The notes: a model not told the origin generated them from the letters alone. DNA of 64,000 nt from Cryobacterium lactosi (GCF_004403945.1 NZ_SOHM01000012.1:146064-210063), one strand, 5' to 3'; positions 33,656 to 42,256 are shown, numbered from the stretch's first letter. Numbers and translations are program-made.

Positions 33656-34339
33656 ATGAGTGAATTTTCGACACCGGCGAACCTGCCATCGGCTCCTGTT
33701 GACGGCGCCCGCGTCCTTGTTCGTGCGAGGCGCTGGTTAGAACGCCTGGGCAGCTGTCTATTCGATCACCCGAGTATCGTCACAAGTTCCCTCATCGGGA
33801 CGGTGATCGCCCAGTTCGTTTTGGCCTTGTGGTTCCCACTGATTGCGGTCACCGCACCCTTCGACCACCTCGGCACAGAGCGGCGAGAGATTGCCGTCAG
33901 CGCTTTATCGTTGGGAGTCGCGGGTGTCGCCGCGATGGTGGGAGGGTTCGCCGGGGTGGTGGTCCTCTTCGGGTTGAGCAGTATCGACGAACGCTTTCGA
34001 ACGATACGACGGGCGGCTTCTTCGAGCATCCAACGCAACTGGATGTCTGTCGTGACCACCCCGCTTGCGGCGGCGTTCGGTTCGCTCATTGCCTCCGCCA
34101 TGGCTTCGGCCGGTGCAACCAGCCCCGCACTGTGGGTTCTCGAAGGGAGCGTGCTATTGGCCGCCCACGGCGCAATTCGATTGGTTGTCGTTCTGCATGA
34201 GCTCGTCAAGGTTGTCAACGAGTCCGATGCGGCTGCCCGAGGGCATAGGCTGCCTGAGGCCGCCCAGCTGCCCACCCCCATCCAGAGATTCGCCGCGACA
34301 GAACACAAAGTCTCTTCCGGAGCGTGGCCGGCTGCGTGA
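33656..34339 (+). CDS. Unrecognised membrane protein under the activator box
   Basis: 227 aa, probably translated from a leaderless mRNA (no Shine-Dalgarno, -10 six nt upstream). Helices: VTSSLIGTVIAQFVLALWF, LSLGVAGVAAMVGGFAGVVVLFGL, VVTTPLAAAFGSLIASAMA and ALWVLEGSVLLAAHGAIRLVV, with a basic loop SIDERFRTIRRAASSSIQRN. I do not recognise a family. Its promoter links it to the SDR/MFS genes at 10.8-14 kb. Confidence 0.75.
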   Translation: MSEFSTPANLPSAPVDGARVLVRARRWLERLGSCLFDHPSIVTSSLIGTVIAQFVLALWFPLIAVTAPFDHLGTERREIAVSALSLGVAGVAAMVGGFAGVVVLFGLSSIDERFRTIRRAASSSIQRNWMSVVTTPLAAAFGSLIASAMASAGATSPALWVLEGSVLLAAHGAIRLVVVLHELVKVVNESDAAARGHRLPEAAQLPTPIQRFAATEHKVSSGAWPAA

Positions 34340-34735
34340 CTGAGTTGACGCTGCGAGCGCTGGGCGGCACTGCCGGTATCGTCCAGCTGCGAAAAGGCGC
34401 CGGCGCCAGAGCCGTCCTTGCTGATCAGGCACATGTCGTCGCCGGAACCTGGCCGCTCACTGCCCGGACCCCGGACACATCCGTCGCTGTGCAACGGCTT
34501 GCACCGGCTGAACAGCACTATTGATGTCACGCCGAACATCACCGAGGCCTCCTCGTCGATCAAGGGCTAGCTAGTTGGAACCCTGCAACGCATCGATGAC
34601 GCTGGCCACGGCGCCACCGCCAGCGGTATCGCCGCCCTGATCATCGTGGGCATGCTCGGCCTTGTGGCGCCTTTGCAGGTGAGCACGGTTCTGGTGGGCT
34701 CCCGGAGAGAACAGACCGAGCACTATTCGAAACGC
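34340..34735 (+). pseudogene. Decayed FtsX-like ABC permease fragment (plus strand)
   Basis: In one frame LTLRALGGTAGIVQLRKGAGAR...GTWPLTARTPDTSVAVQRLAP. After a frameshift near 34500 comes LNSTIDVTPNITEASSSIKG, an in-frame TAG at 34568, then TLQRIDDAGHGATASGIAALIIVGMLGLVAPLQVSTVLVGSRREQ. The last part resembles the membrane segment of actinobacterial FtsX-type permeases. A frameshift plus a stop and loss of both ends mark it as a relic. Confidence 0.5.
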
Positions 34736-35170
34736 GTGGACGTCACCTCGGTCTTGCGACGAATTGCTCCGAACGTGGTCACCACGGCGGACACGGCGAG
34801 CGCTGCACTAATCACGAGGGCCACCAGGAAGAGTGGATCGGGCCAGCCGATTGTTCGCGAACCGTTTGTGAGCCCCACCAGAATCAGCTGGGCAACGATA
34901 AGGCCCAGCCCGCTGGAGAGCGCAACTACCGCGAGGAGTGGGACGGCGGCTTCGTAGCTCACGATGCGGCGGAACTCGCTGACGGGCATTCCCAAGAGGC
35001 GAAGGAGGCCGAGCACCCGTTTGCGGTCGAGCACGGCAGCAACCCCGGATATCGCCAAAGAGAAAGCGGCGATGAAGGTGGCCACACCGATACCGAGGTA
35101 GCTGAGCAGTCCAAGAAGCGCTGATGAGTTGTCTACATCGTCGACTGAACGCAGAGTGGATAGGCGCCGT
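34723..35170 (-). pseudogene. C-terminal fragment of an FtsX-like permease (minus strand)
   Basis: Reads SYLGIGVATFIAAFSLAISGVAAVLDRKRVLGLLRLLGMP...FRRIVSYEAAVPLLAVVALSSGLGLIVAQLILVGL...VALVISAALAVSAVVTTFGAIRRKTEV, then a stop. These are the last three helices and the typical LLGMP loop of FtsX permeases. A TGA just upstream (near 35172) and the lack of the N-terminal domain show that the gene is truncated. Its 3' end meets the 3' end of the plus-strand permease fragment, a recombination scar. Confidence 0.65.
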
Positions 35171-35246
35171 CTTCATCCCACCGGATGATCCGAACGGTCA
35201 GCTTCCAGGGGACCTCACGTTTCAGGGTCAACCCTGTGACGAAATC

Positions 35247-35276
35247 GTAACTACACCATTCAGACGGTATAGTAAC
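35247..35276. promoter_or_regulatory. Candidate TetR operator
   Basis: Inverted repeat GTAACTACACC...GGTATAGTAAC (9 of 11 positions, 8-bp centre), 111 bp before the TetR start at 35388. Its CGGTATAGTAAC half resembles the ACGGTACAGTTA half before the neighbouring TetR at 36837. Confidence 0.5.
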
Positions 35277-35387
35277 TCCAAGTGTTGCTCGACAGGCGAC
35301 CGCCTTTGGGCCCGCCTCCCCCGCCTGGCCCGAAGACACTCGTCCGTTCAGCACCCCGGAATATCCGGTCAACTCAGAGAGAAGCTC

Positions 35388-35915
35388 ATGGCCCGACCGA
35401 GTAATAGATCAAGAGTGATCGATGCCGCGGTCCGACTTGCCGAAAGAGACGGCGTCCGTGGTGTGACGATCGAAGCCGTTGCCGAGGAAGCCGGCATGAC
35501 AAAAGGCGGCGTGCAGTATCACTTCAACAAGGACGAGATGATGGACGCGATCATCTCCGACATCTGGCGTCGCACTGAGGTAGAGGCTCAACGTCGACTA
35601 CCCGTGCCCTTCGAACAGGCTTCACTCATCCAGCGGCTGGAAGCTTACGTTATAGCGAGTGCCGCGACAGAGGTACACGGGGGCGAATTGGTTATCTTCC
35701 TTGACGGCTCGCACTCCGAGGAGATCAATACTCAGTGGCGCCGTTTCGTTGAGCGATGGACCTCTGCACCAGGTGAGGGTCTCACAGACGCCCAGCAAGT
35801 GGTGCTCCTGGCATTGGACGGCTTGTGGATGAACGAAGTGTCCGGGCGGCTCCTTTTCAGCAAGGCCCAACGAGCCGCACTAGTCGACACTCTCCTACGT
35901 CACCTAACCCTCTAG
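35388..35915 (+). CDS. TetR family regulator
   Basis: 175 aa from ATG 35388, preceded by AGAGAGAAG. N-terminus MARPSNRSRVIDAAVRLAERDGVRGVTIEAVAEEAGMTKGGVQYHF; the recognition helix MTKGGVQYHF is of the TetR_N type. The C-terminal domain is short (FLDGSHSEEINTQW...ALDGLWMNEVSG). The protein at 36837 has the same layout (SKAGLMYHF; ATNGLWIAEA), so the two are paralogues about 1.4 kb apart. The target is unclear; the convergent DUF6518-like gene or an autoregulated promoter are candidates. Confidence 0.92.
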   Translation: MARPSNRSRVIDAAVRLAERDGVRGVTIEAVAEEAGMTKGGVQYHFNKDEMMDAIISDIWRRTEVEAQRRLPVPFEQASLIQRLEAYVIASAATEVHGGELVIFLDGSHSEEINTQWRRFVERWTSAPGEGLTDAQQVVLLALDGLWMNEVSGRLLFSKAQRAALVDTLLRHLTL

Positions 35916-35957
35916 CGGGACGCCTCGTGGGATAGCCACCCTGTCGCTGCGCGCAGG

Positions 35958-36608
35958 CTACTGCAGGACCACTGCGTAGAAGAACCAGAAGGTGGAAGCC
36001 CCCACTAGCCACACGCCCAGCGCGAGCGCGACGGAGCGCAGACGCAGTCGTCCCCGAAAGATCGCGAGGGTCACGAAGAGCAGGGAGAGGACTATTTCGA
36101 GGCTCCAGTAGATCGGACTTGTCGTGTCAGCGACAAACTGGAGGCCATAGATGCCTTCTCCAAGCAGCACGGCCGCGAGCGGAGTTACACCAAGGGCGCG
36201 CCAGAGAGGTGGACCATACCTGGTGAGAGCCGCGGACACGCCGAGTATCGGACCGGCCGCCAGCCCGATGTATGTCCAGTTGGAGCTGAACGGCTCCGCG
36301 TAGAAGTAGCCGCGCAGCAGAGATACGGCCCCATAGGCCTCGTTGAGCGCCTGGAAAGCGACGATACCGAGAAAGGCACCCAGCAACGGTCGGGCACGAC
36401 CCAGCCACACCAACAGGAAGCTGAACATGGTCCACCCGCCGGCGGAGTTACTCAGTGACCTCAGCCAGTCCGGGAGGTACTGCTGCCCGAAACTCGTGAG
36501 CCCGCCGACGAGAAGCGCGCCCAGGAGCACGACGGCTGTAGCGAGAAAAGCCGACTTCCATGTTTCGCTGTACCAGCGGGGTTTTTCTAGATCTGCACTT
36601 CTCGACAC
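35958..36608 (-). CDS. DUF6518-like membrane protein
   Basis: 216 aa from GTG, with GAGAGAG upstream. Six to seven TM helices; LVGGLTSFGQQYLPDWLRSLSNSAGGWTMFSFLLVWLGRARP matches the DUF6518 signature (SFGQxxLPxxLxxLxNSxGxW). Function unknown. Divergent from the TetR at 36837 with two dyads between them, so it is the probable target of that repressor. Confidence 0.78.
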   Translation of the reverse strand: MSRSADLEKPRWYSETWKSAFLATAVVLLGALLVGGLTSFGQQYLPDWLRSLSNSAGGWTMFSFLLVWLGRARPLLGAFLGIVAFQALNEAYGAVSLLRGYFYAEPFSSNWTYIGLAAGPILGVSAALTRYGPPLWRALGVTPLAAVLLGEGIYGLQFVADTTSPIYWSLEIVLSLLFVTLAIFRGRLRLRSVALALGVWLVGASTFWFFYAVVLQ

Positions 36609-36726
36609 GTGTGACTCTCTCTCGATGAGTTGCCGACGGGCTCGGCGAGCGACAGCAGGATTTGCCGTTTATCGAATGTCGATCAATGGCTTCCGACACC
36701 TGCCCCACCAACACATTCGCTGCATT

Positions 36727-36831
36727 ACTGTACCATACGTATGGCTGAGTTCTGACCGCAGTCTCAATCGCAACGCGATACTGAGAGTTGACCGAGGTCT
36801 CGAGTTACTTAACCATCCATACGGTACAGTT
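36727..36831. promoter_or_regulatory. Two related TetR dyads in a divergent promoter
   Basis: ACTGTACCATACGTATGGCT at 36727 contains a perfect CCATACGTATGG. AACCATCCATACGGTACAGT at 36811 carries the same ACGGTACAGT half and ends about 6 bp before the TetR start. They lie between the DUF6518-like gene (36608) and the TetR (36837). Confidence 0.6.
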
Positions 36832-36836
36832 ATGGC

Positions 36837-37370
36837 ATGAGATCAAGCTCCCGAACCGACATCCTCGCTGCCGCGTTGCGCGTCGTCGACGCCGCTGGCG
36901 GCGTCGATATCACTTACGAATCCGTTGCCCGCGAGGTCGGCTTGTCCAAGGCCGGACTGATGTATCACTTCCCATCAAAAGACGACCTGATGTACGCGGT
37001 TATCGAGCACGTCATAGACAGGTGGAAGGTCGAACTCCGCGGCACACTTGGCCGCTCCTTTGAGGAGTCCACACTCGCCGAACGCGTTCGCGCCTTCGTC
37101 GAGTTCGCAGCCAACGGAGGAGCAACCCGAGGCGAGTTCGTGGTCTTCACTGAAGCGGTCAGACGCCCCACGCTCTCAGGACCCTGGCTCGAATATCTCA
37201 GAGAGTGGTTCGAGTTCGGCAGCGAGACTGACACCGCCTCACTGCTGCTTGTTTGGCTGGCCACGAACGGCCTGTGGATTGCAGAGGCGACAAACATCGT
37301 GGCCGTGAGCCCAGCCCAACGCCAAGCTCTCATTTCTCGGTCACTCACCCTGATCGGCAGTTCCGTATAA
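36837..37370 (+). CDS. TetR family regulator, paralogue of the 35388 gene
   Basis: 177 aa. MRSSSRTDILAAALRVVDAAGGVDITYESVAREVGLSKAGLMYHFPSKDDLMYAVIEHV: HTH with recognition helix LSKAGLMYHF. The C-terminal ATNGLWIAEATNIVAVSPAQRQAL parallels LALDGLWMNEVSGRLLFSKAQRAAL in the neighbour. No Shine-Dalgarno is evident, as a dyad abuts the start. Likely autorepressor and repressor of the divergent membrane gene. Confidence 0.92.
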   Translation: MRSSSRTDILAAALRVVDAAGGVDITYESVAREVGLSKAGLMYHFPSKDDLMYAVIEHVIDRWKVELRGTLGRSFEESTLAERVRAFVEFAANGGATRGEFVVFTEAVRRPTLSGPWLEYLREWFEFGSETDTASLLLVWLATNGLWIAEATNIVAVSPAQRQALISRSLTLIGSSV

Positions 37371-37427
37371 GGGCCTCTCCCCGCTCCACACACCCACCAC
37401 AGCAAACCAGAGAAAGCAGGATCCACA

Positions 37428-38033
37428 ATGTTTACCATTACACCCGCTGCACCTACCGACGTCACCGAAACCGCTGAAGTCCTCGCGGGCGCGTTTCAGG
37501 GTGGATCGGTCATCTCGTCCCTGATCCGCGCCGGCGCAGATTCACATCGACGAACTGCTTCCCTATTCCGCGCGCTCATGCGGTCCGGTCCCCTGCAAAC
37601 GGGACGGATAGATCTGGCCCGAAGCGAGAACCGAAGGGAAATTCTCGGAGCCGCTGTCTGGGAACGCCCAGGCAAGCGCGCCTCCATCATCGACCAACTC
37701 ACCGAATTACCGACGTTCATTCGAGCTCTCGGATGGGACGGCCTGGCCCGTGCCGCTCGTCTTCAGTCTCTCCTAGCGTCCTACCGACCGGTCGAACCGC
37801 ATTGGTACCTCGCGCAGATCGGGGTCCGCGCTCAGTCTCGCGAATCGGGCGTGGGTACTGAACTACTGCGCTCGCGACTCGAGATGATCGATGCGACTCA
37901 CGCACCCGTCTACTTGGAGTCGTCGAACGAACGCAACCGGGAGCTCTATAAACGTCACGGATTCGTGGCGATCGCAAACATCGAATCAATCCCGCTCATG
38001 TCTCCCGCCGGGATGTGGCGGCCCGCTGTGTAG
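37428..38033 (+). CDS. GNAT family N-acetyltransferase
   Basis: 201 aa with GAAAGCAGG upstream. N-terminal ITPAAPTDVTETAEVLAGAF; the acetyl-CoA loop is QIGVRAQSRESGVGTELLRSRLE near 127 (Q/RxxGxG/A variant), then VYLESSNERNRELYKRHGFVAI, the motif B strand and the common LYxRxGF end. Related to GNATs that modify small amines or antibiotics; the substrate is unknown. It follows the TetR gene by 57 bp and may be co-transcribed. Confidence 0.9.
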   Translation: MFTITPAAPTDVTETAEVLAGAFQGGSVISSLIRAGADSHRRTASLFRALMRSGPLQTGRIDLARSENRREILGAAVWERPGKRASIIDQLTELPTFIRALGWDGLARAARLQSLLASYRPVEPHWYLAQIGVRAQSRESGVGTELLRSRLEMIDATHAPVYLESSNERNRELYKRHGFVAIANIESIPLMSPAGMWRPAV

Positions 38034-38209
38034 CGTCCGCGCCACATCGAGGGAGTCCACGGCCTGAGGATTAGGCCCGCAGGCCCAGCGGTGACGAGGT
38101 GACCGACAGTCCCGCGTGCAGACTAACTGCGGAATTCCTATCAAATTGCGGACGTCGACTGCGGTGTTCGGTAAGCAAGAAAACCACTCTTGACCAAAAG
38201 TTTCTTTCC

Positions 38210-38265
38210 TGCTGGGGCATCTGGACTCGAACCAAGAACAGATGACCGCTGTCTCGGCCGCGCCA
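38210..38265 (-). repeat. tRNA-3'-end-like repeat, copy 1
   Basis: Minus strand: TCTTGGTTCGAGTCCAGATG followed by CCCCAGCA, i.e. a T-arm (stem CTTGG/CCAGA, loop TTCGAGT) and acceptor strand as in actinobacterial tRNA-Gln, plus about 25 further bases shared with 55185-55242. No matching 5' half is present, so it is not a working tRNA. Such 3' ends are typical integrase attachment remnants. Confidence 0.55.
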
Positions 38266-38418
38266 ATCCCGCGCGCACTCCACCGGCGGCTGCCCTCAGC
38301 TCCTGACGGCAAGTCGGCACCGATGATGCCGTGGGTCGGCCTTTCGACCGGGTGCCGGCTGCATGATTTCGGTCGTCTGATTCCGTCCGGTTGTCAGGGC
38401 GCAAGATACGCGGGATTG

Positions 38419-38475
38419 ACGCGTTCTCCTGCCGGGAGGACGGCGTTGAACCGGACTTACGACAGGAGAACGCGT
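38419..38475. repeat. Perfect 13-bp inverted repeat
   Basis: ACGCGTTCTCCTG (38419-38431) and CAGGAGAACGCGT (38463-38475) enclose 31 bp in the 474-bp gene-poor stretch 38034-38507. It is followed at once by a 22-bp tandem duplication. It could be a terminator for the plus-strand GNAT gene or a small mobile-element scar. Nothing else is seen in this stretch apart from the tRNA-like repeat. Confidence 0.6.
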
Positions 38476-38480
38476 GCAAT

Positions 38481-38524
38481 ACCGATTAGACGTTAAGTCG
38501 AGACCGATTAGACGTTGAATCGAG
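38481..38524. repeat. 22-bp tandem duplication at the 3' end of the SRPBCC gene
   Basis: ACCGATTAGACGTTaAgTCGAG (38481-38502) and the copy 38503-38524 differ at two bases. The second copy contains the stop codon and last codons of the SRPBCC gene; the first is a duplicate of the gene's tail lying outside it. Confidence 0.75.
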
Positions 38525-38996
38525 TCTTCACCTCACGCACTGTGCGCGCGAGGATTCGAGTCATGTACCTAGTCCACAGCGGGAGTATCGCCACGCGGAG
38601 CAGTGTCGTCCGATAGCGCTTGGTTGCAAAGGTGAAGGTCCACTCCCAACGGCTGCCTTCCGTTTCAGGGATGAAGCGCCAACTGCTCTCCGCGTGGTGC
38701 ACGAGTCGGCCCAGCACATTGCTGAGCCCGTCGAGCCGGTACGAGTAGTGGGCTGGCGCGCCGGTCGAGGTGATGGTCTCGCGGGCGGTGGTCCCGTCCG
38801 AGAAAGTCAGCGTGCGGACGTCTCCGGTTCGATCCCACGGGCCGCCGTGGCTTGTGGCCTCCACGGCGGGTAGAGGCCCGAAACCTGTGAAGGTGAGGGC
38901 GGGATCTACGCTGCGTACCCCCGCCATTGCGTCGCTGGCGGGAATGTAGGTCCGTGCGGTCACCGTTGTGGAAACCGTCTTATGAACGGATGTCAT
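38508..38996 (-). CDS. SRPBCC (START-like/polyketide cyclase) family protein
   Basis: 162 aa from ATG 38996, which overlaps the SGNH hydrolase stop by 4 bp. Pattern VSTTVTARTYIPASDAMAGVRSVDPALTFTGFGPLPAVEATSHGGPWDRTGDVRTLTFSDGTTARETIT...YSYRLDG...SSWRFIPETEGSRWEWTFTF, the helix-grip fold of the SRPBCC superfamily. These bind hydrophobic ligands or catalyse cyclisations; no specific role can be assigned. Translationally coupled to the hydrolase. Confidence 0.82.
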   Translation of the reverse strand: MTSVHKTVSTTVTARTYIPASDAMAGVRSVDPALTFTGFGPLPAVEATSHGGPWDRTGDVRTLTFSDGTTARETITSTGAPAHYSYRLDGLSNVLGRLVHHAESSWRFIPETEGSRWEWTFTFATKRYRTTLLRVAILPLWTRYMTRILARTVREVKTRFNV

Positions 38997-39850
38997 CGCA
39001 CCTGCTCGAGCCACTCGGCGGTGAGGTCTCCGGCGATGGCCGCGCCGCGCTCGTTCATGTGAACGTTGTCGACAAGGTACTGGAGCCCGTGGGATTCGGA
39101 GATCTCGATGAATTCCTTGTCGAAGAGGAACAGATCGAAGGCGGTCTGCACGATCGGGAAGGTGAAGTCCGGGGCGTCTCCGGTGAGTCTCGGGGTAATA
39201 ACTTCGTTCACGCCGAGGTACGTGAGTCCTTCGCGCGCGTCGGCTTCGGACTTCAAGAACGCGTTGTAGGCATTTACCTTGGCATTCAAGTCGCTGTCGG
39301 GTTGCTCTCCGAGCGGCGAAAGCGACTGGATGGCGATATTCGCGTCTGTCTTGTCCTCAAGTCGATCGAGGATTTTCGTGACGTTGACTTTCGACTCATT
39401 CGGATCGATGCTGCCGCGGATGTCGTTTGTTCCGACCAGGAGAACCACATGGTCGGGGTTGAGATCGATCACGTCGCGGTCGAGGCGGTTCAGCAGATCC
39501 CCTGTGGTGTGACCGTTGATGCCGGCATTCACGACGGTCATGTCAGTGTCGTACAGTCCGCTCACCCAATCGGCGCTGCTGGTGCCCTGAACGTTGCTTG
39601 CCCCCGCTGCGACGAGCACCTCCCGCTCTTCGGCGACCGCCGCGGTGCCGCGGAGCGCATCCGGAGCGTTGGCGGGTCTTCCGACGAAGGCCTGGTGGAG
39701 CACGAAGCCCGAGATCAGGAACGCCGGTGTGACAATCAACGCGGTGCCTACCGCGACTCGACGCACGATGCGTTGGCGAAGGGTGGTGGTCTTGGTTCTG
39801 GTACCTGCTGCGGAGTCCGGGCGGCTGGTGGTCTCGGTGCTGTTCGGCAT
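38993..39850 (-). CDS. SGNH/GDSL-type hydrolase, membrane-anchored
   Basis: 285 aa from ATG 39850 (AGAGGAAC upstream). A basic N-terminus and one TM helix (VAVGTALIVTPAFLISGFVL) anchor an extracellular domain. SGNH blocks: VAAGASNVQG (block I with GASN where GDS is usual), NAGINGHTTGDLL (block II Gly), LLVGTNDIRG (block III Asn), and DNVHMNERGA (block V Asp-x-x-His). Block I lacks the usual Asp but keeps the Ser nucleophile. Likely an esterase or acylhydrolase acting on envelope or external substrates. Coupled to the SRPBCC gene. Confidence 0.88.
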   Translation of the reverse strand: MPNSTETTSRPDSAAGTRTKTTTLRQRIVRRVAVGTALIVTPAFLISGFVLHQAFVGRPANAPDALRGTAAVAEEREVLVAAGASNVQGTSSADWVSGLYDTDMTVVNAGINGHTTGDLLNRLDRDVIDLNPDHVVLLVGTNDIRGSIDPNESKVNVTKILDRLEDKTDANIAIQSLSPLGEQPDSDLNAKVNAYNAFLKSEADAREGLTYLGVNEVITPRLTGDAPDFTFPIVQTAFDLFLFDKEFIEISESHGLQYLVDNVHMNERGAAIAGDLTAEWLEQVR

Positions 39851-40194
39851 GAATCTGTTCCTCTCAGAGCACCGCTGAAATCTCTTGTGGATGACAGTCG
39901 GTAGACGCCTCTTCGGCGACGACCAAACCTTCGCTGGTAGCCATCTGTCTCGTCGTCGCCCTGAGGGTGCTGCCATTGCGTCCCAGGTATGGCGTCCCGC
40001 CGTACCGCCGTAGGGCGGTTTACGCATGTCGAGCGGAACACGCCTCAACGGGCGTCGCCGCCGTGAGAACAAAGGTGCACGTCGTCGAAGACTGGCAATA
40101 GACATGGGTGTACCTCTTGGCGGTCTAAATGCCGTCGCGGCGCCAGGCCCCGCGCCTTTGTGCCCGTGCCACGACGCCAGAGCTCGCGGGGCTG
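39851..40194. other. Intergenic stretch with a small hairpin
   Basis: 344 bp between the SGNH gene start and the response regulator stop. ACCGCC-GTAG-GGCGGT at 40004-40019 followed by TTT could be a weak terminator on the plus strand. No coding potential is supported. Confidence 0.5.
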
Positions 40195-40872
40195 TTATTT
40201 GGAAGATGACCCGGGCGTGACTAACCCGGTGTCGTAGGCGAGCATTACAGCGTGGATACGATCGCGAAGGTGGAGTTTGGTCATGATCCTGCTCGAGTGG
40301 CTTTTCGCCGTCTGCTCCGCCATGAAGAGGCTTTTTCCGATTTCGGCGTTCGATTTCCCGGTGGCGATCAGAAGAAAGACTTCACGTTCACGGTCGGTGA
40401 GGTCGTTGAAGACGCTTACCGAGGTGAGGCCTCTCGGCTTGTTGGCGATGAAGTTTTCGATAAGCCGACGGGTCACTCGAGGGGACAACAGGGAGTCGCC
40501 TTGGGCGACCACGTGGACAGCGGAGACCAATTCACGGGCGTCGGCATCTTTGAGGAGGAATCCGCTCGCACCGGCCTCCAGAGCGGCATAGACGTACTCG
40601 TCGATGTCGAAGGTGGTGAGCATGATGACTCGGGGGACATTGGCGGCCCCAGTGGGGCTAGTCAGCACCCTAGTGGCTTCGATGCCGTTCATATTGGGCA
40701 TGCGGACGTCCATGAGGACGACGTCCGGATGGAGGACCCGGTTGCGAGATAACGCTTCTTCGCCGTCATTGGCTTCGCCTACGACGGTGATATCCGTTTC
40801 GGCACCGAGGATGGCGGTGAGACCTGCCCGGTACATGGGCTGGTCGTCGACGATGAGTACGCGAATGGTCAT
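40195..40872 (-). CDS. NarL/LuxR family response regulator
   Basis: 225 aa. Receiver: DD 9-10, Asp55 in LMDVRMPN, MLTTFD, FLLKDAD. HTH LTDREREVFLLIATGKSNAEIGKSLFMAEQTAKSHSSRIMTKL near 155-200. Very similar in layout to the regulator at 22466. Its start overlaps the kinase stop by 4 bp. Confidence 0.95.
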   Translation of the reverse strand: MTIRVLIVDDQPMYRAGLTAILGAETDITVVGEANDGEEALSRNRVLHPDVVLMDVRMPNMNGIEATRVLTSPTGAANVPRVIMLTTFDIDEYVYAALEAGASGFLLKDADARELVSAVHVVAQGDSLLSPRVTRRLIENFIANKPRGLTSVSVFNDLTDREREVFLLIATGKSNAEIGKSLFMAEQTAKSHSSRIMTKLHLRDRIHAVMLAYDTGLVTPGSSSK

Positions 40873-42194
40873 GGCAGCTCCGGTTGGTTCATGATGGACG
40901 CGGGAATGATTGCGTCGACGAGGAATCCGCCTTCGACAGTCGGTTTAGTTGTGACCTGGCCGCCCAGGAGGTGTACTCGTTCTCGCATTCCTCGCAGGCC
41001 TTGCCCGCCACGGTCTGATGTGGGGATTGCGGCAAAGATGGCGCCGTCCGATGGCCGCGTGTTGTGCACTGTGACATGGAGCGACGAGCTCTCCAATCGG
41101 ATCGTCACAGTCGTCGGGGCTGCTTGGGCGTGACGCACGACGTTGCTCAACGCCTCTTGCACGACGCGGTAGATGGTCAGCTGCACGATTGGGCTGGCTG
41201 TCGTTGCCGCTTCGTCGATGTGCAGGTCCACCGGGCTGCCGGCTCTTGAGGTTGCATCCGTCAATTCGGGGACGTCGCTCAGCGTCGGTTGGGGAAGAAG
41301 ATCTGCCTCATCGTTTTCTGACCGTAACGCGCCGAGGAGCTGCCTCATCTCGGAGAGGGCGGAACGGGCCGATCGGGCAATGCCATCGAACTCCTCGTTT
41401 ACTGCCTGTGTCGCTTCCGGTAGTCGAAAGGGTGCGGACAGGGCGCGCATGTGGATCAGGGACATGCTGTGAGCGACGACATCGTGCAGTTCTCGGGCGA
41501 TACGGGCGCGTTCCTCGATATGCAACCGTTGAGCTTGCTCAAGCTCGATGTCCCGCCGTGCCTTGGCCAGATCCGCTCGGATCCTGGCCCGCTGTCCCAT
41601 CGCTATCGCGGCAATCAATACCATCACGGTGTACGAGGCATATATGGTCAGATTCGTTTCCCATCGATCAGGAAACTCATCACGGTCTAGGGACACGCCA
41701 ACGAGGAGGACAAGGGCGGCCATACTCGACCACCACGTTGTCAGCGACACAAGCCAGCGCTCTCGGATGCCGACCAGCAAGATAAGTGCGCCGAGCGAGA
41801 TGAAACCGGTAACGGGCAGTGGCCACGGACCAGAATCCGCATCTCGGGTGAGGAGTCCCAAGGCGATGATCGATGTGAGGTGAACCGCCACACCGGTGCG
41901 GGGCCGGACGAGTACGAGGATCAGCGAGCCGCACTGGAGTGTCACAACCGCGAACGTTGCAGGAACGGATACGTCGTACACAGAGGCTGTGACGGGGACT
42001 GCCGCAGTGAATAACGCCGTACAGCACAACGCGATGGCACACCATGCCCAGAAGGGAAGTGGCACGGACGATGATTTACGTGGAAGTTGTCCTGCTGCGG
42101 TCCGGTTGGGTGCCACTATCGGTCCGCCTTCTGAAGAAGCGTTGCAAACAACGGCCTGTAAAGCTCTCGTCGCAAGTCGGTCGATATGGCTCAC
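40869..42194 (-). CDS. Sensor histidine kinase, HisKA_3 type
   Basis: 441 aa from GTG 42194 with AAGGA 8 nt upstream. Five to six TM helices in residues 48-205, then ERARIARELHDVVAHSMSLIH with His237 and HATPase_c (RVVQEALSNVVRHAQAA; GQGLRGMRERVHLLGG). Same class as the DedA-linked kinase. Two palindromes upstream (42257-42297) are probable binding sites for the partner regulator. The signal is unknown. Confidence 0.94.
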   Translation of the reverse strand: MSHIDRLATRALQAVVCNASSEGGPIVAPNRTAAGQLPRKSSSVPLPFWAWCAIALCCTALFTAAVPVTASVYDVSVPATFAVVTLQCGSLILVLVRPRTGVAVHLTSIIALGLLTRDADSGPWPLPVTGFISLGALILLVGIRERWLVSLTTWWSSMAALVLLVGVSLDRDEFPDRWETNLTIYASYTVMVLIAAIAMGQRARIRADLAKARRDIELEQAQRLHIEERARIARELHDVVAHSMSLIHMRALSAPFRLPEATQAVNEEFDGIARSARSALSEMRQLLGALRSENDEADLLPQPTLSDVPELTDATSRAGSPVDLHIDEAATTASPIVQLTIYRVVQEALSNVVRHAQAAPTTVTIRLESSSLHVTVHNTRPSDGAIFAAIPTSDRGGQGLRGMRERVHLLGGQVTTKPTVEGGFLVDAIIPASIMNQPELP

Positions 42195-42256
42195 GACGTG
42201 CGTCCTTCCCTCGGTTGACAGTTGCCTGAGACTACGCAGGATTGAACCCCTTCGTC

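Noticed and set aside
37986..38312. Minus-strand reading with ICSWFESRCPS as a protein
   Set aside because: The same peptide arises at 55.2 kb from tRNA T-arm-like DNA; it is translation of a structural repeat.
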